NCBI RefSeq assembly: GCF_014211915.1
Contig: NZ_CP060040.1
Coordinates: 2,480,001-2,544,000, forward strand
Direction: 5' to 3'
Length of the DNA stretch: 64,000 bases
DNA from: Burkholderia cenocepacia
GTDB taxonomy: Bacteria > Pseudomonadota > Gammaproteobacteria > Burkholderiales > Burkholderiaceae
In this document: one piece after another, positions 8,641-17,050 of the stretch
How the letters are laid out: the number at the start of each line of letters is the position of its first letter
Position numbering within the stretch: position 1 is the first letter of the stretch
The notes under the pieces: model-generated
Database searches by the model: none
What the model saw: the letters and a program-made list of their open reading frames with translations, nothing else
Told to the model about the DNA's origin: nothing
Made by a program: the position numbers and the translations under genes

Positions 8641-8867
8641 GCGTTCGACGGACGGTGCGAGGCGGCGATGCGCGGTACGCGCGGGGCGTGCGCCGTCCGT
8701 TCGGGTGCCCGGGCGCGACGGTAGGACCAGGCTGACCGCCGTATCGGACCGAAGGTGACGCAGTCCGATTTACCGGAACCGGGGCGACGGCGATACTCGG
8801 AGCCATTCGTTCAACTACGGGAGCACGGATTGCCGCGGCGGATGTCGCGCAATGCGTCGTCGACATC

Positions 8868-9875
8868 ATGAGCATGCAGGACATCACCGGGCATTACGCG
8901 ATTCCGCTCGCGCATCCGTTCTCGGATGTGCCGCCGCCGTACGGCCGGCGACGCCGGCCGTTCGTGGCGAGCCGGCGGGCGCGGCAACACGTGTTCGATA
9001 TCTACGGCGCGCCTCGCGTGCCGGCCCCCGCGACGGACGGCGGCACCGTCGCCAAGGCCGCACGGCCCGCCAAGGCCGTTCGCGCGGCCGACTTCGGTTC
9101 CGACAACCGCGCGTGGGTGCGCCCGCATCCGCTGCGCCGCCGCTGGCGGCTCACGCTGATGGCGTGCGCGTTGTTCGGCGCGACGTGCATCCTCGCGACG
9201 CATCTGGTCGACGAGCGCCAGCACGCGGCCGAGCACGACGCGGCTTACTCGGCGGCGATCGCGGCCGCGCCGACCGCGGCCGTCGCGGCGACGGAAGTCG
9301 CGCGGGCGACGGGCCACGCCGCGGAAGTCGCGATCGTGCAGGCGGATCGGGCGGCGCCGACGGATGCGCAGATGAAGGCTGCGGCGACGGTGGTGGCGGA
9401 AACCGCGTCCGCGCAAGCGCGTGCGTTGCACGTCGCGGGGAGCGGCTCGGCGGGTGAGCCGGTGGCGGTGGCGATGGCGGTTGCGTCGAATGCCGTCGTC
9501 GCGGAAGCTGCGCCGGCGCGTGCCGATCGTGCATCGTCGGCGCCCAAGCCGGTTGCGGCGCCAGCGGCGCGGCCGGCGGCGAAATCCGCCGGGGCGTCGC
9601 GCGGCAAGGCGGCGCGTCAGGCTGCGGCGAATGCGTCTGTCGCGCAACATGCGGCGATCGCGGCGCGTGGTGCGACGCCGCGTGCGCAGCCGGCAGCCCG
9701 CGCGGCCGATACGCCGCCGGCCACGCCGGTATCGAGTTCGGCCCAGGCCGTCGGCATGACCGCCACCGAGTTCACGCAATGGCTTGCCGCGACGCGCGAT
9801 ACGTCGCGGTCCGCCGCGGGCGGCACCGATCTGTCGGTCGAACTGCCGAGCCACACGCGGTTGATCGGGCACTGA
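8868..9875 (+). CDS. Ala-rich single-pass membrane protein, unknown function
   Basis: A 335-residue protein not recognised by family. The first 100 residues are basic and Pro-rich (YGRRRRPFVASRRARQH). A single transmembrane segment follows (LTLMACALFGATCILATHL, near residues 94-113), and then about 190 residues of Ala-dominated low complexity. The short C-terminal tail (GMTATEFTQWLAATRD ... LPSHTRLIGH) is more normal in composition. The topology suggests a cytoplasmic basic head and an extended Ala/Pro-rich periplasmic stalk. It stands alone between the transthyretin-like pair and the arsenic operon. The long open frame has consistent Burkholderia codon use, so it is probably real. Confidence 0.6.
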   Translation: MSMQDITGHYAIPLAHPFSDVPPPYGRRRRPFVASRRARQHVFDIYGAPRVPAPATDGGTVAKAARPAKAVRAADFGSDNRAWVRPHPLRRRWRLTLMACALFGATCILATHLVDERQHAAEHDAAYSAAIAAAPTAAVAATEVARATGHAAEVAIVQADRAAPTDAQMKAAATVVAETASAQARALHVAGSGSAGEPVAVAMAVASNAVVAEAAPARADRASSAPKPVAAPAARPAAKSAGASRGKAARQAAANASVAQHAAIAARGATPRAQPAARAADTPPATPVSSSAQAVGMTATEFTQWLAATRDTSRSAAGGTDLSVELPSHTRLIGH

Positions 9876-9950
9876 CCGGCGAGCGTCGCGCGGCGTATAT
9901 CGACGGACAGACCGCACCGGCGACGCCCTGTATCGGCGTCGCTTTTCCGA

Positions 9951-9984
9951 TTTCCATATTTCGACTATTATCGAAATATGGAAA
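9951..9984. promoter_or_regulatory. ArsR operator: perfect 14-bp inverted repeat over the arsR start
   Basis: TTTCCATATTTCGA (9951-9964) and its exact reverse complement TCGAAATATGGAAA (9971-9984) flank a 6-bp spacer. The right arm contains the arsR ATG (9978-9980). A TATTAT box (9966-9971) in the spacer could be a -10 element, which would place the transcript start at or next to the ATG. Autoregulation by ArsR is the obvious interpretation. Confidence 0.8.
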
Positions 9985-10325
9985 CGAATGAAACCATTGC
10001 CGCCCTCGCGGCGCTCGCGCATGAATCCCGCCTCGCGGTTTTCCGCGCGCTCGTGCAGGCCGGGCCACAAGGTATGCCGGCCGGCCGGATCGCCACGCTG
10101 CTCGACGTGCCGCCGTCGTCGCTGTCCTTTCATCTGAAAGAACTCGCGCACGCGCAACTCGTGACGAGCCGCCAGGACGGTCGCTTCGTGTTCTATTGCG
10201 CGAACTTCGACACGATGAACGGGCTGCTCGGCTATCTCACGGAGAATTGTTGCGGCGGCAATCCATGCTCGCCGGTGTCCGGCTGCTCGCCTTCCGGAAA
10301 GATCAACAGCCCCCGTCAATCTTGA
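9978..10325 (+). CDS. arsR: ArsR-family arsenic-responsive repressor
   Basis: A 115-residue winged-helix repressor. The helix-turn-helix reads MPAGRIATLLDVPPSSLSFHLKELAHAQLV and the wing SRQDGRFVFYCANF. The As(III) site is probably the C-terminal Cys cluster NCCGGNPC (Cys 91, 92, 97), similar in style to the Acidithiobacillus ArsR site, rather than the classical helix-3 ELCVCDL motif, which is absent. It is the first gene of an ars operon; arsC follows after 22 bp. The start codon lies inside a perfect inverted-repeat operator with no room for a normal ribosome site, so a leaderless transcript is likely. Confidence 0.92.
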   Translation: METNETIAALAALAHESRLAVFRALVQAGPQGMPAGRIATLLDVPPSSLSFHLKELAHAQLVTSRQDGRFVFYCANFDTMNGLLGYLTENCCGGNPCSPVSGCSPSGKINSPRQS

Positions 10326-10347
10326 CGCGCATTCGCGCGCCCCGCCG

Positions 10348-10842
10348 ATGACCACGAACGTCCTGATCCTCTGTACCCACAACTCGGCGCGCAGCGTCCT
10401 GGCCGAGGGCATGCTCAATCACTGGGCCGCGAAGCTCGGCAAGGATGTGCGGGCCTATAGCGCCGGCAGCGCGCCGAGCGGCCGGCTGAATCCGTTCGCG
10501 CTGGAAGCGCTGACGCATGCCGGCGTCGACGTCGGCGGCTATCGCAGCAAAGGCTGGGACGAATTCGTCGGCGACGGTGCGCCGGAAATGCGCGTCGTCA
10601 TCACGGTGTGCGACAGCGCGGCGTCGGAGACGTGCCCGTACTGGCCCGGCAGCCCGGTCAACGTGCATTGGGGCTACGCCGATCCGTCGAACGCGACGGG
10701 CGGCGACGAAGGCAAGCGTCTCGCCTTCGAACTGACACGGCAAGCGATCGGTTACCGGATGCTGCAGTTGCTGGCGCTGCCGCTCGACCGCATGAGCGAC
10801 GATGCACTCCGGGCCGCGCTGATCGAGATTGCGCAACACTGA
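10348..10842 (+). CDS. arsC: Arsenate reductase (low-molecular-weight phosphatase type)
   Basis: A 164-residue cytoplasmic enzyme reducing As(V) to As(III). The N-terminal P-loop [12 protein letters not shown] places the nucleophilic Cys at residue 9. The redox pair is in [15 protein letters not shown] (Cys 88 and Cys 96), as expected for the thioredoxin/glutaredoxin-dependent LMW-PTP-like arsenate reductases. The [16 protein letters not shown] segment is characteristic of this class. It is the second gene of the ars operon, 62 bp upstream of the As(III) exporter gene, to which it supplies substrate. Confidence 0.93.
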   Translation: MTTNVLILCTHNSARSVLAEGMLNHWAAKLGKDVRAYSAGSAPSGRLNPFALEALTHAGVDVGGYRSKGWDEFVGDGAPEMRVVITVCDSAASETCPYWPGSPVNVHWGYADPSNATGGDEGKRLAFELTRQAIGYRMLQLLALPLDRMSDDALRAALIEIAQH

Positions 10843-10904
10843 TCGCACGCTGCGATGCGCCGAGACGCGCAGCCGCCCACGACTACAAGACCGACGCTCG
10901 TCCG

Positions 10905-12002
10905 ATGAATACGTCCAACATCACGCCGCCCGGTACGGCGGTCGCGAAACCCGCCATCAACTTCTTCGAACGCTATCTGTCCGTCTGGGTCGCGTTATGC
11001 ATCGTCGCGGGCATTGCCCTCGGCCAGTCGCTGCCCGGCCTGTTTCAGGCGATCGGCCGGATGGCGTATGCGCGGGTCAATCTGCCGGTCGGGCTGCTGA
11101 TCTGGGTGATGATCATCCCGATGCTGGTCAAGGTCGACTTCGGCGCGCTGCACGAGGTGCGTCGGCATGTGAAAGGCATCGGCGTCACGCTCGTCGTGAA
11201 CTGGCTCGTCAAGCCGTTCTCGATGGCGTTTCTCGGCTGGCTCTTCATCCGCCACCTGTTTGCACCGCTGCTGCCGGCGGAACAGCTCGACAGCTATATC
11301 GCCGGGCTGATCCTGCTGGCGGCCGCGCCGTGCACGGCGATGGTGTTCGTGTGGAGCCGGCTCACGGGCGGCGATCCGCTGTTCACGCTGTCGCAGGTCG
11401 CGCTGAACGACAGCATCATGGTGATCGCGTTCGCACCGCTGGTCGGCCTGCTGCTGGGGATGTCGGCCATCACGGTGCCGTGGGCGACGCTGGTCACGTC
11501 GGTGGTGCTCTACATCGTCATTCCGGTGATCCTCGCGCAGATTCTGCGCAAGCGGCTGCTCGCGAACGGCCAGGCCGCGTTCGATGCCGCGATGATCAGG
11601 ATCGGCCCGTGGTCGATCGCCGCGCTGCTGGCCACGCTCGTGCTGCTGTTCGCGTTCCAGGGCGAAGCGATCCTGAGGCAGCCGCTGGTGATCGCGCTGC
11701 TCGCGGTGCCGATCCTGATCCAGGTGTTCTTCAACTCGGCGCTTGCGTACTGGTTCAATCGCGCGGTCGGCGAAAGGCACGACATCGCGTGTCCGTCGGC
11801 GCTGATCGGCGCATCCAATTTTTTCGAACTGGCGGTCGCGGCCGCGATCAGCCTTTTCGGCTTTCATTCCGGCGCAGCACTGGCCACCGTCGTCGGCGTG
11901 TTGATCGAGGTGCCGGTGATGTTGCTGGTCGTGCGCATCGTCAACCGGTCGGAGGGCTGGTACGAGTGCCGGGTTCGAGATCACGAGAGAACCGCCCCAT
12001 GA
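10905..12002 (+). CDS. acr3: ACR3-family arsenite efflux permease
   Basis: A 365-residue integral membrane protein with about ten hydrophobic helices. The start at the ATG at 10905 gives [10 protein letters not shown] before the first helix region. The conserved Cys of the ACR3 family is seen in [20 protein letters not shown], and [12 protein letters not shown] and [18 protein letters not shown] are further family signatures. It exports As(III) produced by the arsenate reductase, using the proton-motive force. Some databases name such genes arsB, although ACR3 is unrelated to ArsB of E. coli. The 3' end overlaps the next gene by ATGA. Confidence 0.92.
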   Translation: MNTSNITPPGTAVAKPAINFFERYLSVWVALCIVAGIALGQSLPGLFQAIGRMAYARVNLPVGLLIWVMIIPMLVKVDFGALHEVRRHVKGIGVTLVVNWLVKPFSMAFLGWLFIRHLFAPLLPAEQLDSYIAGLILLAAAPCTAMVFVWSRLTGGDPLFTLSQVALNDSIMVIAFAPLVGLLLGMSAITVPWATLVTSVVLYIVIPVILAQILRKRLLANGQAAFDAAMIRIGPWSIAALLATLVLLFAFQGEAILRQPLVIALLAVPILIQVFFNSALAYWFNRAVGERHDIACPSALIGASNFFELAVAAAISLFGFHSGAALATVVGVLIEVPVMLLVVRIVNRSEGWYECRVRDHERTAP

Positions 12003-12721
12003 CCGACTCCCTGAACGACCTGCCGCAACTCGACGCCACGCTGTTTCGCGTGCCGGACGTCGGGCAACTGCGGCCTGCGGCGCCATCCACGCATCCGCCG
12101 CGGTTCCTGCTGCTGTATGGTTCGCTGCGCGAGCATTCGTTCAGCCGTCTGCTGATCGAGGAAGCCGCGCGATTGCTCGCGGCGATGGGCGCCGAAGTGC
12201 GCGTGTTCAATCCGAGCGGCCTGCCGCTGCCCGACAACGCGCCCGACAGTCATCCGAAAGTGGTCGAGCTGCGCGAGCTCGTGATGTGGTCGGAAGGGAT
12301 GGTGTGGTGTTCGCCGGAACGGCACGGCGCGATGACCGGAATCATGAAAGCGCAGATCGACTGGATTCCGCTGTCGGTCGGTGCCGTCCGGCCGACGCAG
12401 GGCAAGACGCTCGCGGTGATGCAGGTGAGCGGCGGCTCGCAGTCGTTCAACGCGGTGAACCAGATGCGCGTGCTCGGGCGCTGGATGCGCATGCTGACGA
12501 TCCCCAACCAGTCGTCGGTGGCCAAGGCGTTCATGGAATTCGACGAGGCGGGGCGCATGAAGCCGTCCGCGTATTTCGATCGCGTCGTGGACGTGATGGA
12601 AGAACTCGTGAAGTTTACGCTGCTCACGCGCGATGTTGGTCCCTATCTGGTCGATCGGTATAGCGAGCGGAAGGAAAGCGCGGAAGAACTTTCGAAACGC
12701 GTCAATCAAGCGCGTATCTAG
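11999..12721 (+). CDS. arsH: ArsH NADPH-dependent FMN reductase / organoarsenical oxidase
   Basis: A 240-residue flavoprotein translationally coupled to the arsenite pump (ATGA overlap). The flavodoxin-like FMN loop is [15 protein letters not shown], and the ArsH signatures [20 protein letters not shown] and [22 protein letters not shown] are present. Family members oxidise trivalent organoarsenicals to the less toxic pentavalent forms and reduce other substrates such as Cr(VI) or Fe(III). The length of 230-240 residues is normal. It fits as the detoxifying flavoenzyme of the ars operon. Confidence 0.92.
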   Translation: MTDSLNDLPQLDATLFRVPDVGQLRPAAPSTHPPRFLLLYGSLREHSFSRLLIEEAARLLAAMGAEVRVFNPSGLPLPDNAPDSHPKVVELRELVMWSEGMVWCSPERHGAMTGIMKAQIDWIPLSVGAVRPTQGKTLAVMQVSGGSQSFNAVNQMRVLGRWMRMLTIPNQSSVAKAFMEFDEAGRMKPSAYFDRVVDVMEELVKFTLLTRDVGPYLVDRYSERKESAEELSKRVNQARI

Positions 12722-12834
12722 CATCGCCATCGAATGAACGCGGGGGCGATCGGGCACGTTCCGGTGCGGCGCATCGGGCTTGTGCGAGCGTGTTGGGCGC
12801 AGGGATTGATGTCACCGCAAACCGGGGTGGAACC

Positions 12835-13287
12835 ATGGCACTTCTTCGTCAAGCGACCGAATCCGATCTGACCTCGATCGAGGCGCTGCTTCGTGCCAGC
12901 GGTTTGCCGACCGCCGGCGTCGCCGTGCACCTGCCGCATTTTGTCGTTGCCGGTGGGGTATCCGGCATCGTGGGGTGTGGTGGCATCGAATTCCACGGAC
13001 GCCATGCGCTCATTCGCTCGATCGCTGTCGTCGAACACGCGCGTCGCGCCGGGGTAGGGCGGCTGCTGGTAACGCGCTTGCTCGCGCAATGCCGCGCGCA
13101 TGCCGTCCAGTCGGTCGGGCTGTTGACCACGACGGCGGAAGACTACTTCGCCGGGCAGGGTTTCGTCCGTATCGCCCGCGAAGCGGTGCCGGAGCCGTTG
13201 CTGGCGTCCAGCCAGTTTCAGGGTGTCTGTCCGGGATCGGCCGTCGCGATGCTGATGGTCTGCGACGACAAAATCAGACTCGACTGA
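12835..13287 (+). CDS. GNAT acetyltransferase, ArsN2-like
   Basis: A 150-residue GNAT-fold protein. The start chosen is the ATG at 12835, behind GGGGTGG; an upstream in-frame start at 12790 lacks a ribosome site. The acetyl-CoA loop is VVEHARRAGVGRLLVTRLL. The C-terminus has EDYFAGQGFVRIARE, as in N-acetyltransferases that follow ars genes and are annotated as ArsN2. Its position 113 bp after arsH on the same strand supports a role in arsenic or organoarsenical detoxification, probably by N-acetylation. The substrate is not shown by the sequence. Confidence 0.75.
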   Translation: MALLRQATESDLTSIEALLRASGLPTAGVAVHLPHFVVAGGVSGIVGCGGIEFHGRHALIRSIAVVEHARRAGVGRLLVTRLLAQCRAHAVQSVGLLTTTAEDYFAGQGFVRIAREAVPEPLLASSQFQGVCPGSAVAMLMVCDDKIRLD

Positions 13288-13330
13288 TTCCCTTCCCGGT
13301 TCACATTCCCGACAATCAAGTTTCTGCGGC

Positions 13331-13369
13331 CCGGCATACCCCCGTGTGCCGGATCATGGAGATATCTCC
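13331..13369 (+). promoter_or_regulatory. Hairpins between arsN2-like gene and marC
   Basis: A 9-bp stem CCGGCATAC/GTGTGCCGG (one wobble) with a CCCC loop (13331-13352) is followed by a perfect 12-bp palindrome GGAGATATCTCC (13358-13369), then by an intrinsic terminator. It may be the 3' end of the ars transcript, a small RNA, or a marC leader. Confidence 0.4.
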
Positions 13370-13374
13370 TCTTT

Positions 13375-13406
13375 GCGGCCGGTCTTCTCGACTGGCCGCT
13401 TTTTTA
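13375..13406 (+). terminator. Intrinsic terminator
   Basis: Stem GCGGCCGGTC/GACTGGCCGC (one G-T pair), loop TTCTC, then a run of Ts. It is oriented for plus-strand transcripts, about 88 bp after the ars genes and 32 bp before marC. Confidence 0.85.
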
Positions 13407-13437
13407 TTCCCGTTCGTTACCGGAGAGCACGATCGCG

Positions 13438-14109
13438 ATGCAGCTCGACCGCCTGATCCCTGAAATCCTGTTCGGCTTCACGGGCCTGATCGGCATCATC
13501 AACCCGTTCGGCATGGCGTTCGTGTTTCTCGAACGCACGCAATCGCTGAGCGAAGCCGAGCGCGCGATCCTGTCGAAGCAGCTCGCGACGAACGTGTTCT
13601 TCACGCTGCTCGTGATCTTCTTCGTCGGCGCGCCGGTGCTGAACTTCTTCGGGATCTCGATGGAGGCGTTGCGGATCGGCGGCGGCTTCGCGGTGGCGGT
13701 GGCCGGCTGGTCGATGCTGAACGCGCCGGACGTCCCGGCCGGCGGCGACGTCGCCATGCATGGCGACGATCTGCAGAAGCTGATGTCGCGCGCGTTCTTT
13801 CCGCTGACGGTGCCGCTGACGATCGGCCCCGGCTCGATCGCGGCCGGCATCGCGCTGCATGCCAATCGTGCGCATACGGCGAGCGATTACCTGGTGTCGG
13901 GTGTCGTGTCGGTGGCGGTCGCGGCGCTCGTCGCGTTCGCGATCTGGCAGATCTACAGCCGCGCGACGACGCTCGCGCGCTATCTCGGCAGCGAAGGGAC
14001 GAAGGTCGCGATGCGCGTGTCCGCGTTCCTGCTGCTGTGCGTGGGCGTGCAGATCATGCTGACGGGCTTGGCCGCGTTCGTGCAGATGCTGGGCGGGCAG
14101 GCGGGGTGA
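13438..14109 (+). CDS. MarC-family integral membrane protein
   Basis: A 223-residue inner-membrane protein with about six hydrophobic helices (FGFTGLIGIINPFGMAFVFL, TNVFFTLLVIFFVGAPVLNFFGI, VSVAVAALVAFAIWQIY, SAFLLLCVGVQIMLTGL). The INPFG and PLTIGPGSIA motifs are characteristic of the MarC/YhgN family. No transport activity has been firmly assigned to this family. A CGGAGAG ribosome site precedes the ATG. The gene lies directly after an intrinsic terminator that could end the ars operon or control marC itself. Confidence 0.88.
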   Translation: MQLDRLIPEILFGFTGLIGIINPFGMAFVFLERTQSLSEAERAILSKQLATNVFFTLLVIFFVGAPVLNFFGISMEALRIGGGFAVAVAGWSMLNAPDVPAGGDVAMHGDDLQKLMSRAFFPLTVPLTIGPGSIAAGIALHANRAHTASDYLVSGVVSVAVAALVAFAIWQIYSRATTLARYLGSEGTKVAMRVSAFLLLCVGVQIMLTGLAAFVQMLGGQAG

Positions 14110-14146
14110 GAAGCGGGCGCTTTCACGGTTTGTGTCGGCGCCCGAT

Positions 14147-14173
14147 AAAAAAGCCGCTCCGTCAGGGAGTGGC
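14147..14173 (-). terminator. Intrinsic terminator of the HbpS-like gene
   Basis: On the minus strand GCCACTCC/GGAGCGGC (one mismatch) is followed by six Ts (14147-14152). It lies just after the stop of the minus-strand gene at 14182. Confidence 0.75.
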
Positions 14174-14181
14174 CGGTTGCG

Positions 14182-14670
14182 TTACATCAGCTTCGCTTGT
14201 ACTCGCGCAATCCCCTGCAGCGCACATGCTTCGTCGAGATGCCCGCCCGGCGCACCGCCGACACCCACGGCGCCGATCACCTCATCGCCGGCCTTGATCG
14301 GCACGCCGCCGCCGAGCACCAGGAAGCCGTCGATGGCCGCCATCTGCGCGGCGGCCGGGTTCTTCTGCAGGTTCGTGGCCAGCGTGGCGGTCGGCGTTTT
14401 CGTCGACAGCGCGGTATAGGCCTTGCGCTTCGACGCATCCACGGTATGCAGCCCCGCGTTGTCGCCGCGCAGCACCGCGCGTTCGATACCGCTGCGGTCG
14501 ACCACCGTGACCGCCACGTCGTAGCCGCTGGCCGAGCATGCCTGGATCGTTTGCTGCGCGATGTCGGCGGCGAGATTCAACGGCAGGTTTTTCTCGTGAA
14601 GCACCTGGGCGGAAGCGGCGGTCGTCAGCGTGGCGGCGACGAGCGTCGCGAGGGTAGCGCGAATGATCAT
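14182..14670 (-). CDS. Exported GlcG/HbpS-family protein
   Basis: A 162-residue secreted protein. The start at the ATG at 14668-14670 follows a good CGAGGAG ribosome site and gives a signal peptide (MIIRATLATLVAATLTTAASA). The mature protein is a single DUF336/GlcG-HbpS domain: GYDVAVTVVDRSGIERAVLRGDNAG, KAYTALSTKTPT, GFLVLGGGVPIKAGDEVIGAVGVGGAPGG. Relatives bind haem or corrinoids, or accompany glycolate and diol metabolism genes. The function is not fixed by the local context. It ends at its own terminator, convergent with marC. Confidence 0.82.
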   Translation of the reverse strand: MIIRATLATLVAATLTTAASAQVLHEKNLPLNLAADIAQQTIQACSASGYDVAVTVVDRSGIERAVLRGDNAGLHTVDASKRKAYTALSTKTPTATLATNLQKNPAAAQMAAIDGFLVLGGGVPIKAGDEVIGAVGVGGAPGGHLDEACALQGIARVQAKLM

Positions 14671-14874
14671 GTGAACTCCTCGATGAAATGACGGATGCGA
14701 GCGGGGCATTGGGCGGGCGGTTTCATGCGAACTTTCTTGAAAACCGCCGGCGCTTGCGACCGATGCGCAGGCCGTTACGGCCCGGGGCGATCGGTCGCGG
14801 TCGTCCGCTCGATGAGTTCAGTGTCGGCCAGCGGGAAGGGAAGCTGAATAGGACAGGGCTTATTCTTGCCGCGG

Positions 14875-15741
14875 CTATCGCGCGTCGCGGCCTTTGGCGG
14901 ACACGCGGCCGTGCGCATGAGTATCCGCCGCACGTTGCACGGGGAGCGCTCCGCCGCAATGCGGGCAGCACGGCCCGTCGCCGTCGGCCGGCCGCGCGTT
15001 CGCCCTGTTGCGCTCCATCGCCGATGCAACGAGTTCCGCGCCCATGATCCCGGTCGGAAACGCGATGATCCCGTAGCCGAGCAGGATCGCGCACGACGTG
15101 ATCAGCCGGCCGAGCGGCGTGACGGGCGTCAGGTCGCCGTAGCCGGTCGTGCTCATCGTCACCGCCGCCCAGTAGACGCCCACCGGAATGCTCGTGATCC
15201 CGTGCTCGGGCCCTTCGACCAGAAAGATCACGGTGCCGAGAATCACGACGAGCACGAACATCCCGCCGATGAACACGAAGATCTTGCGCCGCGCGCGCGT
15301 GAGCGCCCGGATCAGCATCTGCCCTTCCTCGAGATAGATCGACAGCCCGAGGATGCGGAACACGCGCAGCAGACGCAGCAGCCGCACGTCGATCAGCGCA
15401 TGCAGGCCGGGGAAGAAGAACGCGAGATAGGTCGGCAGCACCGACACGAGATCGACGATGCCGAAGAAGCTGCGCGCATACGCGACCGGCTTCTTCGCGG
15501 TGCAGAGGCGCAGCAGGTACTCGGCGGAAAACAGCAGCGTGAACGCCCATTCGGCCGCGTAGAGCGCGTGGCCGTATTGCTGGTGCAGCGCCTGCACGCT
15601 GTCGGCCATCACGACGAGCACGCTCGCGACGATGAGCGCGAGCACCGCGATGTCGAGCTTGCGCAGGAACGAAGGGCGGCGCGCGACATGCGTGACGGCA
15701 TCGCGCGCCGTATCGAAGGAGGACTGGATCAGCGAAATCAT
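14875..15741 (-). CDS. Voltage-gated potassium channel (Kv-type, six transmembrane)
   Basis: A 288-residue ion-channel subunit. S1-S3 are hydrophobic (VLALIVASVLVVM, AEWAFTLLFSAEYLL, FFGIVDLVSVLPTYLAFF). S4 carries regularly spaced Arg (VRLLRLLRVFRILGL), and S5 and the pore helix lead to the K+ selectivity filter MSTTGYGDLTP, followed by S6 (SCAILLGYGIIAFPTGIMGAEL). A short cytoplasmic tail contains CCPHCGG, a possible metal-binding pair. It should form a homotetramer in the inner membrane. It stands alone, so its physiological role is not shown. Confidence 0.9.
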   Translation of the reverse strand: MISLIQSSFDTARDAVTHVARRPSFLRKLDIAVLALIVASVLVVMADSVQALHQQYGHALYAAEWAFTLLFSAEYLLRLCTAKKPVAYARSFFGIVDLVSVLPTYLAFFFPGLHALIDVRLLRLLRVFRILGLSIYLEEGQMLIRALTRARRKIFVFIGGMFVLVVILGTVIFLVEGPEHGITSIPVGVYWAAVTMSTTGYGDLTPVTPLGRLITSCAILLGYGIIAFPTGIMGAELVASAMERNRANARPADGDGPCCPHCGGALPVQRAADTHAHGRVSAKGRDAR

Positions 15742-16036
15742 GCGCCCGAGTGTACGAGCCGCGTATCGCCGGGCCTATCGGACGAGTCTGATTCCGGCGT
15801 TGCGCGTCACGCGGGCAGCACGACTCTCCACCTGCGCGGGTTTCCCGGCTCGGCGTTGAAACCGCGCGGTTTCATGTCAGCACCTTCGCGCAGCGCAGCA
15901 CATGAGGCAGTGCGCTGTCCGGCACCGGCAAGCCGTCGGCGTGGCTGGTGGCCGTGCGCTCGGCGAGGAACGTATCGATCGGCGTACCCGTTTGCGTCGA
16001 CGCGGTGTGGCGCCGCTTCCCGTCATCCCCGGGGCA
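15742..16036. other. Intergenic, nothing recognised
   Basis: About 295 bp between the start of the K+ channel gene and the stop of the TlpA-like gene. It has the same base composition as the coding DNA around it, and I see no clear gene, hairpin terminator or palindrome. Confidence 0.4.
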
Positions 16037-16846
16037 TCATTTCCCGAAGCGTTGCGTGATGGTGTCCTTCAGCCGCGCGGCGGTCAGCTCGCCCATGTGC
16101 GATTCGACGAGTTCGCCTGTCGCGTTGAAGAACAACGTGGTCGGCAGCCCGCGCGAGCCATACGCGTGCATCGCGTGCAGCGAAGGGTCGAGCAGCACGT
16201 GATCGAAGCGCAGGCTCTGCTGTTCGAGGAACGCGCGTACGGCTTGCGCGTTTTCCCCCTGGTTGAGCATCAGCACCGTGATGCCCGGATGGTCGCGCTG
16301 CGCCTGTTCGAGGATCGGCATTTCGCGGCGGCACGGCGCGCACCACGTCGCCCACAGGTTCACGACGACCGGCTTGCCGACGAAGCCGGCCGGCATCACG
16401 GGCGTCGAATCGAGTGCCTGGAGCGGCATCGCGGCAAGCGGCGGCGCGCCGCGCTGCAACGTCGTCAGCGTGCCTTGCGCGATCCCCCACGCACCGAGGC
16501 CGGCGACGATGCCGGCCAGCACCGGCCGACGCAGCGCGGGCAGGCGGCGCAGCCGCCAGGCGGCGAACACCAGCGCGGCCGCGATACCGATACGCGTGTC
16601 GAAGCCGCCATCGCCGAGCGCGACGATCGCGCGCGGCGACGCCGCATAGTCCGGCCACCATTGCGCGACATAACCGGCCCGCGCCGCAATCAATCCGAGC
16701 AGCAGCACGTCGAGGATCAGGCTCGACGCGGTCTTGTGATGCCCGTCGGGCGGACGGCGCTGGATGAAGCGCGCGACGAGCCACGCCAGCAGCGCGGCGA
16801 TGGCTACCGCGACGACGCGGATCGAGAAGGGACCGATGCTCAGCAT
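16037..16846 (-). CDS. Membrane-anchored TlpA-like thiol:disulfide oxidoreductase with Lgt-like N-terminal half
   Basis: A 269-residue protein. The first about 130 residues hold four hydrophobic segments (IRVVAVAIAALLAWLVARF, SLILDVLLLGLIAARAGYV, and further) that resemble part of a prolipoprotein diacylglyceryl transferase-like membrane domain. The C-terminal half is a thioredoxin-fold TlpA/ResA domain with active site ATWCAPCRREMP, the LNQGEN segment and the cis-Pro in SRGLPTTLFF. It should act on periplasmic protein thiols. Fusion of an Lgt-like membrane part to TlpA is a recurring Burkholderiales arrangement, but the substrate is unknown. Confidence 0.8.
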   Translation of the reverse strand: MLSIGPFSIRVVAVAIAALLAWLVARFIQRRPPDGHHKTASSLILDVLLLGLIAARAGYVAQWWPDYAASPRAIVALGDGGFDTRIGIAAALVFAAWRLRRLPALRRPVLAGIVAGLGAWGIAQGTLTTLQRGAPPLAAMPLQALDSTPVMPAGFVGKPVVVNLWATWCAPCRREMPILEQAQRDHPGITVLMLNQGENAQAVRAFLEQQSLRFDHVLLDPSLHAMHAYGSRGLPTTLFFNATGELVESHMGELTAARLKDTITQRFGK

Positions 16847-17050
16847 GAGAGAGGGAAGAGTGGACGTGATCGAGCGGGACGGGAGAGCCGGTGGTCCGCC
16901 GCGGCGATCGAGCCGTCGACGGTCGTGCGGCGTTTCGACCGGTTGCCGCGCATGGGGGTTCCGTCGGAGAACGTAACGGCGTGTTGCGGATCGCGACAGG
17001 CGCCCGGGCAGCTCAGGCGTGCGCGATGTTCACGCCAGCGTACCGCGAAT

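Noticed and set aside
9240..9740. Apparent repeats in the Ala-rich region of the protein at 8868.
   Set aside because: These are low-complexity GCG/GCC codon runs without a defined repeat unit.
14710..14874. Possible small gene between the HbpS-like gene and the K+ channel gene.
   Set aside because: Open frames here are extensions of shadow frames, without start sites or recognisable composition.
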